A DNA stretch of 64,000 bases, from assembly GCF_903915725.1 (NCBI RefSeq), contig NZ_CAIWTY010000033.1:1-64000 (forward strand), written 5' to 3'. A program made the translations under genes and the position numbers. This document shows positions 53,413 to 63,210 of this stretch, piece by piece. Source of the DNA: an uncultured Rhodopila sp. (GTDB lineage Bacteria > Pseudomonadota > Alphaproteobacteria > Acetobacterales > Acetobacteraceae). The notes under the pieces were generated by a model. It did not search any database and was not told the origin of the DNA. It worked only from the letters and a program-made list of their open reading frames with translations. Position 1 is the stretch's first letter, and each line of letters begins with the position of its first letter.

Positions 53413-53565
53413 ATGAAAAATCTGATTCTTGCAGCGCTTGCAGCGATTAGCCTGACGGGCGCGCTCGCGCCTCTCGCGAATGCCGCCAGCCTGCACAACG
53501 GCAGCACCATTGCCGGGGATGCGGCAGCCACGCGGGTCCAGCAAACCGGCGGCTATAGCCAATAA
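53413..53565 (+). CDS. Small secreted peptide, 50 residues
   Basis: MKNLILAALAAISLTGALAP is a clear signal peptide with cleavage near ANA-AS. The mature part is only about 26 residues, ending RVQQTGGYSQ. GGAG lies before the ATG and a strong terminator follows 30 bases after the stop, so it is a complete small transcription unit. Function unknown. Confidence 0.6.
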   Translation: MKNLILAALAAISLTGALAPLANAASLHNGSTIAGDAAATRVQQTGGYSQ

Positions 53566-53595
53566 GCCGAGATCCCTCAGCAACACTGTAGCAAG

Positions 53596-53621
53596 AAGGC
53601 CGGTTTCAGACCGGCCTTTTT
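53596..53621 (+). terminator. Rho-independent terminator
   Basis: AAGGCCGGT-TTCAG-ACCGGCCTT followed by TTT: a perfect 9-bp stem ending the small secreted peptide transcript. Confidence 0.85.
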
Positions 53622-53655
53622 GCTGTACGTCCCCCATCGCAGCGGTTGCGAAAGT

Positions 53656-53669
53656 GTTCCGCCCTGTAC
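53656..53669 (-). promoter_or_regulatory. VnfA-like activator site upstream of the ABC transporter
   Basis: Read on the minus strand this is GTACAGGGCGGAAC. It has the same GTAC-N4-CGGAAC pattern as the site at 61661 and matches the kind of sequence reported for Azotobacter VnfA (GTAC-N6-G(A/T)AC). It lies about 95 bases before the -24 element at 53764, a normal distance for a sigma-54 activator. A weaker GTAC-N6-GTGA follows at 53686. Confidence 0.6.
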
Positions 53670-53763
53670 AAACATCCCCGCCTGCGTACATCGCTGTGAT
53701 ATCCCGGACATAACGCCCGCATCCGGGCGGCCCGGGTCCGCGGGCAAGAATGCTTTGCCGGGC

Positions 53764-53779
53764 TGGTACGCTTCCTGCA
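53764..53779 (+). promoter_or_regulatory. Sigma-54-like promoter of the ABC transporter
   Basis: TGGTACGCTTCCTGCA keeps the essential GG and GC with exactly ten bases between them. It differs from TGGCACG-N4-TTGC at two positions. It lies 113 bases before the chosen ATG of the ATPase gene. Confidence 0.5.
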
Positions 53780-53891
53780 CATCGTCCACCTGACAATGAT
53801 CCACTTACCCGCCCCGACATCCGTCCGTTGTTTTGGCCCGGCTCCTCTGGCGACCCGCGCCGCGCCGCTGCAGCGCTATGAGCATCCGGAC

Positions 53892-54647
53892 ATGGCGTCC
53901 TACCCGGCTGCAACCGTTACGCTTGATCGCGTAACGCTGAAACGAAACGGCCGAGCCATCCTCAGCGACCTCAGCCTGAGCTTCCTGCAAGGCACCATCA
54001 CCGCCCTCGTCGGCTGTTCGGGCGTCGGCAAATCCACGCTGATGGGGGCACTGAACGGCCTGATCGCTCCCGCCGCCGGCAGCATATCCATCGCCGGAGC
54101 CGGGCGGCTCGACGATGCCAGGTCATTGCGCGAAGCCCGCCGCGGCACCGCAACGATCTTCCAGGACCACGCCCTGATCGACCGCCTGCCGGCGATCGAC
54201 AACGTGCTGCTGGGCCTGGCCGACATGCGCCACCCGCTTTCGCCTTTGCCATGGCCGAAGTCGTTCCGCATCCGCGCAGCCGTCGCGCTCGACGAGGTCG
54301 GCCTGCTCGGCCGCGCCACCGCCCGCACCGGCCAGCTTTCGGGTGGAGAGCGCCAGCGCGTCGGTATCGCCCGCGCCCTGGTCCGCCGCCCGCGCCTCCT
54401 GTTGGGCGACGAGCCGTTCGCCTCGGTCGACCCGGTGCTGGCGCGCCAGCTCGGCGCAACGTTCCGCAGCCTTGTCGTGCGCAACGGCCTGACAGTCATT
54501 CTGGTTCTGCATCAGATACCCCTCGCGCGCACCCTGGCGGACCGCATTGTCGGCCTGGCCGATACGCGGGTGGCCTTCGACGGCCCCGCAACAGATTTCG
54601 ATTCCGAAGCCGAGGGCGCGGTGTTTTCCGCCGCACCTGCAGGATAA
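53892..54647 (+). CDS. ABC transporter ATPase, PhnC-like; proposed vanadate importer
   Basis: A 251-residue ATPase: Walker A VGCSGVGKSTL, Q-loop TIFQDHALIDRL, signature LSGGERQRVGIARALVRRPR and Walker B LLLGDEPFASVDP. It is closest in plan to PhnC of phosphonate transporters. ATG 53892 opens VTLDRVTLKRNG, the usual first strand; the frame extends to 53796. The binding protein and permease follow directly. A sigma-54-like promoter and VnfA-like site upstream and the vnf genes downstream suggest vanadate, a phosphate analogue, as substrate (inference). Phosphonate or phosphite import is the alternative. Confidence 0.85.
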   Translation: MASYPAATVTLDRVTLKRNGRAILSDLSLSFLQGTITALVGCSGVGKSTLMGALNGLIAPAAGSISIAGAGRLDDARSLREARRGTATIFQDHALIDRLPAIDNVLLGLADMRHPLSPLPWPKSFRIRAAVALDEVGLLGRATARTGQLSGGERQRVGIARALVRRPRLLLGDEPFASVDPVLARQLGATFRSLVVRNGLTVILVLHQIPLARTLADRIVGLADTRVAFDGPATDFDSEAEGAVFSAAPAG

Positions 54648-54658
54648 AGGTCCACGTC

Positions 54659-55543
54659 ATGTCCAGCCGACTCAGCCGCCGTCTCCTCCTCACCGCCCCG
54701 CTGCTCGCCGCGCTGCCGCTGCAACGCGCCGCGGCACAGGATCGACCGAAAAAGCTCGTCGTCGGCTTGCTGCCAGGGGAATCCGCGCCGACGGTGATGC
54801 GCCTGAACGAGCCGTTGCGCCTGTACCTGGAAAAGCGGCTTGGCCTCCCGGTCGAACTGGCCGTCGGCGCCGACTATGCCGCGACCGGTGAGGCGCTGCG
54901 CTTCGGGCGGCTCGACATCGCCTTTCTCGGGCCGGTGACCTATATCCTGCGCTCTCGCAGCGCCAAGCTGGAGCCGTTCGCCCGGCCGTCCCACGCCGTT
55001 GTCGGGCCGACCTTCACCGCGGTGGTTATCGTGCCGGCTGATAGCACGGCGCAGACCTTGGCCGACCTGAAGGGCGGCGAGGTGGCGTTCGGCGATCCGG
55101 CGTCAACGTCCGGCACCTGGGTCCCGCGCTACCAGTTGCTGCGCGCCGGCCTGGTGTCCGGTCGCGACTATACGCTGCGGGTGCTGGGGGCGCACGATGC
55201 GGTGGCTCTGGCAGTGGCGAACCATCGCGTGGCGGCCGGCGGTCTGTCCCAGCCGGTCTACGCGCGCCTGCTGAAGGAAGGCAAGATCGATCCCAAGGCC
55301 GTGCGGGTGCTGGAACAATCCCAGCCGATACCGGAATACATGTGGACCTTCCGCCAGGGCATCGACCCGGCGTTCAAGGAGGAGGTCCGCCAGGCCTTCA
55401 TCCATGTAGACGACCCGGCGGCGCTGAAGGTTTTCAACGCCGAAGCCTTCATCCCCGCCGTCGATTCGGATGTGGACCGGGTGCGCGGCTGGATCGCCGC
55501 GATCCAGGCCGCCAATCCCGATGCGGTCCCGCCGCCGGTATGA
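54659..55543 (+). CDS. ABC transporter periplasmic binding protein, PhnD-like; proposed vanadate-binding
   Basis: A 294-residue exported protein with signal peptide (MSSRLSRRLLLTAPLLAALP, cut near AAA-QD). The PhnD-type core has LVVGLLPGESAPTVMRLNEP, LELAVGADYAATGEALRFGR-type strands, LDIAFLGPVTYILRSR and GEVAFGDPASTSGTWVPRYQ. The Ser/Thr-rich loop SxSGT is where PhnD-family proteins grip the oxyanion. Vanadate would fit the same site; this is the proposed substrate from context. It overlaps the permease start by 4 bases. Confidence 0.87.
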   Translation: MSSRLSRRLLLTAPLLAALPLQRAAAQDRPKKLVVGLLPGESAPTVMRLNEPLRLYLEKRLGLPVELAVGADYAATGEALRFGRLDIAFLGPVTYILRSRSAKLEPFARPSHAVVGPTFTAVVIVPADSTAQTLADLKGGEVAFGDPASTSGTWVPRYQLLRAGLVSGRDYTLRVLGAHDAVALAVANHRVAAGGLSQPVYARLLKEGKIDPKAVRVLEQSQPIPEYMWTFRQGIDPAFKEEVRQAFIHVDDPAALKVFNAEAFIPAVDSDVDRVRGWIAAIQAANPDAVPPPV

Positions 55544-56358
55544 GCGCGACCGCACCCGCCGGCATCGAGGCCATCCTCGCCGATGGCCGCCGCCGGCTGT
55601 ACGGCAGTGTCCTGTCCGGCGGCGCGGTCCTGCTGGTGGTCATCAGCGCCTTCGCCTACGGCGACGCTTTCGACCTGCATCGTTACGGCGACGCGTTGCC
55701 AACGATGTTGCAGTTGGCGAAGGACGCCATGCCGCCGGACTTCAGCCGCTGGACCCAATGGGGGCGGCCTTTGCTGGAAACCCTGGCCATGAGCGTCGCC
55801 GGCACCGCTTTGGCGGTCTGCGCCGCCCTGCCGCTGTCGGCGCTGGCCGCGCGTAACGTGGTTCGCCAGCCCTGGTTGGGAGAGCCGGTGCGGCTGATGC
55901 TGAACGGGATCCGCTCGATTCCAGGGCTGATCTGGGGGGTGATCTTCGTCGCGGCGGTCGGATTCGGGCCGCTGCCCGGGATACTGGCGCTGGCGACCCA
56001 CAGCACCGGGATGCTGGCCAAGTTGTTTGCCGAAACGTTGGAGCATGTCGATCCAGGCCCCGGCGATGCGATGCGCAGCCATGGTGTTTCCCGTCCGGGC
56101 GTGCTGCGCTTTTCAGTGCTGCCGCAGATCATGCCGCGCCTGGTGGATGTGACGCTTTACCGCTGGGAGCACAACCTGCGTGCCGCGACGACATTGGGCG
56201 TGGTCGGGGCAGGGGGATTGGGGCTGGAGATCATTACCGCCTTCCATCTGTTCGAATACCGGGAAGCGTCAGCGCTGATCATCGTCCTGCTCGGGCTGGT
56301 GACGTTCATCAACGTGGCGGGCGGGTTGCTGCGGGGGCGGTTCCTGGCCGGTGGGTGA
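55540..56358 (+). CDS. ABC transporter permease, PhnE-like; proposed vanadate importer
   Basis: A 272-residue inner-membrane protein with about six helices. PhnE features are GRPLLETLAMSVAGTALAVC, LNGIRSIPGLIWGVIFVAAV, the ABC-contact loop ETLEHVDPGPGDAMRSHGVS and RAATTLGVVGAGGLGLEI. The ATG at 55540 overlaps the binding-protein stop (ATGA). Its last 50 bases overlap the convergent modE-like gene. With the two upstream genes it forms a complete importer. Confidence 0.87.
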   Translation: MSATAPAGIEAILADGRRRLYGSVLSGGAVLLVVISAFAYGDAFDLHRYGDALPTMLQLAKDAMPPDFSRWTQWGRPLLETLAMSVAGTALAVCAALPLSALAARNVVRQPWLGEPVRLMLNGIRSIPGLIWGVIFVAAVGFGPLPGILALATHSTGMLAKLFAETLEHVDPGPGDAMRSHGVSRPGVLRFSVLPQIMPRLVDVTLYRWEHNLRAATTLGVVGAGGLGLEIITAFHLFEYREASALIIVLLGLVTFINVAGGLLRGRFLAGG

Positions 56359-56779
56359 CGCGCGTTTGCTTCTTGACCGAGCAGTCGGCCGAACCCATAT
56401 CCGTTTCGTCGGCGTCGCAGGTGTTCTGCTGCCGCGCGGAGGCAGGCGCCAGAAGCAGGGTCAGCGCATCGACATCGCTTGCGAACATGATGCGTGCTTT
56501 GGTTTCCATCGACCGGAAAATGTCCAGCACCGCCCGGCCGGTCGGGGTCAGCGAGGCACTGCCGCCGCGCCGGCCGCCGATGATCCGGGTGACCAACGGT
56601 TCGCGAAAATGCCCGTTCATGCTTTCCAGGAGTTTCCAGGCGTTCGGATAGGCCATGCCCATCGTTCGAGCCGCGGCGGCGATGGAACCCTGGCGATCGA
56701 TACCCTCCAGCAACGCGATCTTGCCGGGGCCGATCAGCGGGGGGATGCGCACCTGGACGCTGAGATCCGGTTCGGCCAT
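56309..56779 (-). CDS. ModE-like DNA-binding protein without molybdate-binding domains
   Basis: A 156-residue protein. Residues 1-115 are the winged helix of ModE (GPGKIALLEGIDRQGSIAAA, MGMAYPNAWKLLESMN, LVTRIIGGRRGGSASLTPTG). The C-terminal Mop (TOBE) domains that bind molybdate in full ModE (about 260 residues) are absent. Instead there is a tail with Cys residues (CDADETDMGSADCSVKK) and a basic, Pro/Thr-rich end. It sits between the transporter and the vnf genes, convergent with the first. It may repress vnf or transporter genes when Mo is present; how it would sense metal is unclear. Confidence 0.82.
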   Translation of the reverse strand: MAEPDLSVQVRIPPLIGPGKIALLEGIDRQGSIAAAARTMGMAYPNAWKLLESMNGHFREPLVTRIIGGRRGGSASLTPTGRAVLDIFRSMETKARIMFASDVDALTLLLAPASARQQNTCDADETDMGSADCSVKKQTRVTHRPGTAPAATRPPR

Positions 56780-56883
56780 GAATACGTCCTGTCGATAATC
56801 CCAACGATCTAGCCGCTTCGCCGGCCAGCGTCAAGAATCCATCGATCAGCCCGTTGATTAGGCTAGGTTTTCCCGCCCGGGGG

Positions 56884-57375
56884 TCAAACCTCTTGCTCGT
56901 CCAGCGCCAGCCGGAGCCCGTCTGAGTCGCGCATGACGCGGCGCATCCACAGCGGCGGCACGCCCTTCATCAGGCGCTGCACATTGGAAATGACCTCGTC
57001 GATATCGCGTATCGTGGCGCTCATCACCGGGAAGATCTTCAGCGCATGGATGCGGAAGGCGGCGAGGTCGCTGAGACCGAGCGTGAACAGAACGGAGCAA
57101 CCCTTCAGCGCATCGACCCGGTCCACCAACGGATCGCGGCCGGTACCGTCGTCGTCGCCCATGTCGTCCATGATGCAGGTGCCAAGGTCCTTGCCCAGGC
57201 CGCCGCCGGGACCTTTCTTGGCCATTCCGCCGGGACTGAAATGGATCACGTCCACGAATTCCGAGCTGTCCCGGGTGACGTCGTAAAACACCACCTGCCT
57301 GGCGGCGGCGAAATTCGCGTCAACCTGGATCAGGCTGTTCGTGGTGACGGCGATACGAAGATGCGGGGCATCCAT
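56884..57375 (-). CDS. NifX/VnfX-like nitrogenase cofactor protein
   Basis: A 163-residue protein of the NifX/NafY/NifB-C fold (dinitrogenase iron-cofactor biosynthesis): LRIAVTTNSLIQVDANFAAA with Gln/Asp and Asn/Phe replacing the usual His-Phe-Gly, QVVFYDVTRD, a DALKGCSVLFTLGLSDLAAF strand-helix and a C-terminal PPLWMRRVMRDSD like that of NifX. Such proteins carry FeV-co precursors to apo-nitrogenase. It is the last gene of the vnfDGK run, 18 bases after the 297-residue unknown. vnfX is plausible, but the exact orthology is not proven. Confidence 0.75.
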   Translation of the reverse strand: MDAPHLRIAVTTNSLIQVDANFAAARQVVFYDVTRDSSEFVDVIHFSPGGMAKKGPGGGLGKDLGTCIMDDMGDDDGTGRDPLVDRVDALKGCSVLFTLGLSDLAAFRIHALKIFPVMSATIRDIDEVISNVQRLMKGVPPLWMRRVMRDSDGLRLALDEQEV

Positions 57376-57393
57376 GGCGGGTTCCTCGAAGGG

Positions 57394-58287
57394 TCAGGTC
57401 ATTGGTTGGTTGATCGCCGCGACCTCGCGCCCGAAGCGCTGCCGGAAGCTGGCGGGCAAAGTGATGCCGTCCGGGGTGCGGGCGCGCCATTTGTCCAGCT
57501 CCGCCATCGGCAGAGCCGCGTCGGTTAGCGCCTCGACCGGAATGATGTAGAGAACATCGCGGTGAACAACGAAAAAATCGATCGGATACAAGGTCGCATC
57601 GCGATACAGCGGGCTGATTTCGATCTGAAGGAAATCGCCTTCGATTTCGGTCTTCGGATTGTCGCAATCGAAACGGGCATGCCGGTTGAAGCGGCCGGTG
57701 CGGCGGAATTGATAGAGGACGCGGTCCTCATCGAAGAAGCGCTTCAGCTCGCCGGTGATGTCGAAGAAATACTGCGACAGCATCGCGGCGACATAGGCTT
57801 CCGGGTATGGCTGGCGCAACGACTCCAAATAGTAAGCCGTCGCGGACTCCAGCAGCACCAGGCCGATCGGCGTGATCGCCAACTGCAGGGCCAGCTTGTG
57901 AACGGTGCCGTTGAACCAGATGATCCCGTCTTCGAAGGTCACGCGGCCTTGCGGTGTAAACGCCACCGACCAGGCCACGCGGAGGATACGGTAAAGCTCG
58001 GCCGCCACGCGTTCGCTCATGCTGCCTCGCGGCATCGCGGCCGCACGCTGCCATGTCGTTTTGCCGTCGGAGTCAGGGGTGCGGGACTGCACATACGAGT
58101 CCAGCACCGTGAAGGCGCTGAAAACCCCGCGCAGCTCGTCCGCGATGAGATCCTGTTGCTGGTCGTCGGCAGCGAAGGTCAGGGCCCTGCGTTTCGTATA
58201 GAGTTCGATCTGCCGGTATTCCGGCAATGACAAGCGGCGAATCGAGCCGTTGGTCGAACCGGTTAGCAGGTCGTGCAGCTTTACCAT
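57394..58287 (-). CDS. Unrecognised protein in the vnf operon, 297 residues
   Basis: A soluble 297-residue protein, not recognised. It has a helical N-terminal half (LPEYRQIELYTKRRALTFAA, RVAAELYRILRVAWSVAFTP) and a beta-rich C-terminal half (LYPIDFFVVHRDVLYIIPVE). There are few Cys (no Fe-S motif), no signal peptide and no membrane helix. It lies between vnfK (64 bases upstream) and the NifX-like gene (18 bases downstream), so it is probably made only with the V-nitrogenase. A role in VnfDGK assembly, in place of the AnfO/AnfR proteins of Fe-nitrogenase operons, is a guess. Confidence 0.65.
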   Translation of the reverse strand: MVKLHDLLTGSTNGSIRRLSLPEYRQIELYTKRRALTFAADDQQQDLIADELRGVFSAFTVLDSYVQSRTPDSDGKTTWQRAAAMPRGSMSERVAAELYRILRVAWSVAFTPQGRVTFEDGIIWFNGTVHKLALQLAITPIGLVLLESATAYYLESLRQPYPEAYVAAMLSQYFFDITGELKRFFDEDRVLYQFRRTGRFNRHARFDCDNPKTEIEGDFLQIEISPLYRDATLYPIDFFVVHRDVLYIIPVEALTDAALPMAELDKWRARTPDGITLPASFRQRFGREVAAINQPMT

Positions 58288-58351
58288 GATGTCCCGATCT
58301 CCGTATCCGGCAGGCGCCCGGGACGGGATTGCTCCCGTCCCGGATTGTTAC

Positions 58352-59752
<1,401 letters not shown>

Positions 59753-59769
59753 TCATTACAAAGTGACGC

Positions 59770-61674
<1,905 letters not shown>

Positions 61675-61690
61675 GAATGGCCAGGGAAGA

Positions 61691-61704
61691 GTACACGCCG
61701 GTGC
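61691..61704 (+). promoter_or_regulatory. VnfA-like activator site (B)
   Basis: GTACACGCCGGTGC is one base from the symmetric pattern GTAC-N6-GTAC. The following GCGGAAC at 61704-61710 gives a further partial site. It lies between the divergent vnfD and NifX-glyoxalase promoters. Confidence 0.5.
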
Positions 61705-61736
61705 GCGGAACGCCGTAGCTGGCCCCGCATAACGTT

Positions 61737-61752
61737 TGGCACGGAGGTTGCG
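61737..61752 (+). promoter_or_regulatory. Sigma-54 promoter of the NifX-glyoxalase/Nif11 genes
   Basis: TGGCACGGAGGTTGCG is a perfect match to TGGCACG-N4-TTGC. The ATG of the fusion gene lies 38 bases downstream, after CCACGGAGGTCCCTCC, which contains the ribosome binding site. Confidence 0.88.
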
Positions 61753-61790
61753 AGGCGTGCCGCACCCTATTCGTCCACGGAGGTCCCTCC

Positions 61791-62582
61791 ATGTCCATCG
61801 ACACGATCGAAAAACCACAAGCCGTCACGACAACCCTGCGGATTGCCGTCGCCAGCAAGGATGACATCCGCATCGACCAGCATTTCGGCCACGCTGAATC
61901 GTTCCTGGTATACGATGTCGCCGCCGATGGCGTCACGCCGCTCGGCCGCCGTGAAATCGCCGCCCACGCCGAGGGTGAGGACGAGGACCCGCGCCAGACC
62001 ATCCTCCGCATGCTCGCCGACTGCAAAGTCCTCCTTGTCGCCAAGATCGGCCCTAATCCGCAACAACAGCTTTCTACTGTCGGCATCGAGGCCTCCGACA
62101 TGCTGGCGGGCAAGCCGATAGAAACGGCGCTGGAAATGACGTTCGCGGCAAAAAACGTGGATCATGGCAGTTCGGCCGTGGATGCCTCAACGTTTCGCCT
62201 GATGCATGCGATGCTGCGGGTTAGCGATCTCGACCGAGCCTTGGAATTTTATACCACCCAGTTGGGCATGCAGGTGCTGGAGCGCCGCGACCACAAGAAG
62301 AACCAGTTCTCCCAGGCGTATATCGGTTACGCGGACGGATATGCACAGATGACGCTGGAGCTGGTGTCGAACTGGGATCACGAAGGGCCGTATTCCGACG
62401 GCGAATCGTTCGGCCACATCGCCATTCAGGTCCGCGGCATTACCGCGCTGTGCGACCGCCTGTCAGCCGCCGGTGTAAAGATGCCTCGCCCGCCGCGCGC
62501 CCAGCGCCACGGCGAAAATATCGTCGCCTTCATCGAAGATCCGGACGGTCACCAGATCGAACTGGTGCAAACACCCAACTAA
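61791..62582 (+). CDS. NifX-domain/glyoxalase I-domain fusion protein
   Basis: A 263-residue cytoplasmic protein with two domains. Residues 14-118 are of the NifX/NifB-C fold (LRIAVASKDDIRIDQHFGHA with the cofactor-handling HFGH, FLVYDVAADG, CKVLLVAKIGPNPQQQL). Residues 135-263 form a complete glyoxalase I-type domain. Its four metal ligands are in place: His139 (LMHAMLRVSD), Glu190 (MTLELVSNW), His209 (FGHIAIQVRG) and Glu257 (GHQIELVQ). A perfect sigma-54 promoter and VnfA-like sites precede it. It may carry cofactor precursors; what the glyoxalase part does in nitrogen fixation is unknown. Confidence 0.85.
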   Translation: MSIDTIEKPQAVTTTLRIAVASKDDIRIDQHFGHAESFLVYDVAADGVTPLGRREIAAHAEGEDEDPRQTILRMLADCKVLLVAKIGPNPQQQLSTVGIEASDMLAGKPIETALEMTFAAKNVDHGSSAVDASTFRLMHAMLRVSDLDRALEFYTTQLGMQVLERRDHKKNQFSQAYIGYADGYAQMTLELVSNWDHEGPYSDGESFGHIAIQVRGITALCDRLSAAGVKMPRPPRAQRHGENIVAFIEDPDGHQIELVQTPN

Positions 62583-62592
62583 GGAGATTAAC

Positions 62593-62811
62593 ATGTCAGT
62601 TGAATCCGCCGTTGCCTACATTAAGCGTATGCGCGAGGACGATGCGTTTCGTCGCGTGCTCAACGATAACAGCGAAGACGAAGCCGCCAACTGGGCTTTC
62701 GTAAAGGAAAATGGTTACGAGTTCACCATGTCCGAGTTCAAGGCGGCGCAGGACGTTATCTACAAGGAATACGGGGTCGATCCCGACGCGGCGATCCAGG
62801 TGGGTTCGTAG
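62593..62811 (+). CDS. Nif11-domain small protein
   Basis: A 72-residue protein of the Nif11 family (PF07862): MSVESAVAYIKRMREDDAFR, then NDNSEDEAANWAFVKENGYE and FTMSEFKAAQDVIYKEYG. Nif11 proteins occur in nitrogen-fixation loci, and a related domain serves as leader of some peptide natural products. No double-Gly leader end or core peptide is visible here, so the nitrogen-fixation type fits. It is 10 bases downstream of the NifX-glyoxalase gene with TAAGGAGATTAAC as ribosome binding site. Confidence 0.85.
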   Translation: MSVESAVAYIKRMREDDAFRRVLNDNSEDEAANWAFVKENGYEFTMSEFKAAQDVIYKEYGVDPDAAIQVGS

Positions 62812-62854
62812 CAACCGGGCATGTCCTGGCGCCCGCGGGCGCCAGGACAATCGT

Positions 62855-63199
62855 TCAGCTCCGGTAACGCAGCACGGCCTCACGCCGGTTGATGAAATGC
62901 TGTTCCATCCGCTCGGCATCGCTGACCGTCAGCGGAACGCCGTAGGTCTGCGCAGCGGCGGCCAGTTGCGTGGCGGGCATGCCTTGCAGGGACGCGAAAC
63001 CGGCCGTCGCCATGGCATTGACCCGGCTGCGCAACGCCGGATCGCCCGTGCGCGCCAGCCAGGTTTCGCGGATCGATCCGGGAAGATACTCCGCACCGAC
63101 CGGAACGACCGACTGGCGGTCAAACGTGCTGATCGCCGCCATCATGGCAATGTCGGCCAGAATCATATGATACGTCTGGTTATCGGTCGGCGCGTGCAT
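62855..63199 (-). CDS. Hypothetical protein downstream of the activator gene, 114 residues
   Basis: A soluble, mostly helical 114-residue protein (YHMILADIAMMAAISTFDRQ, IRETWLARTGDPALRSRVNA, VPLTVSDAERMEQHFINRRE). Not recognised. It starts 11 bases after the sigma-54 activator gene, so it is likely co-transcribed with it. It converges on the Nif11 gene. Confidence 0.55.
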   Translation of the reverse strand: MHAPTDNQTYHMILADIAMMAAISTFDRQSVVPVGAEYLPGSIRETWLARTGDPALRSRVNAMATAGFASLQGMPATQLAAAAQTYGVPLTVSDAERMEQHFINRREAVLRYRS

Positions 63200-63210
63200 G
63201 GGCTGATTTC

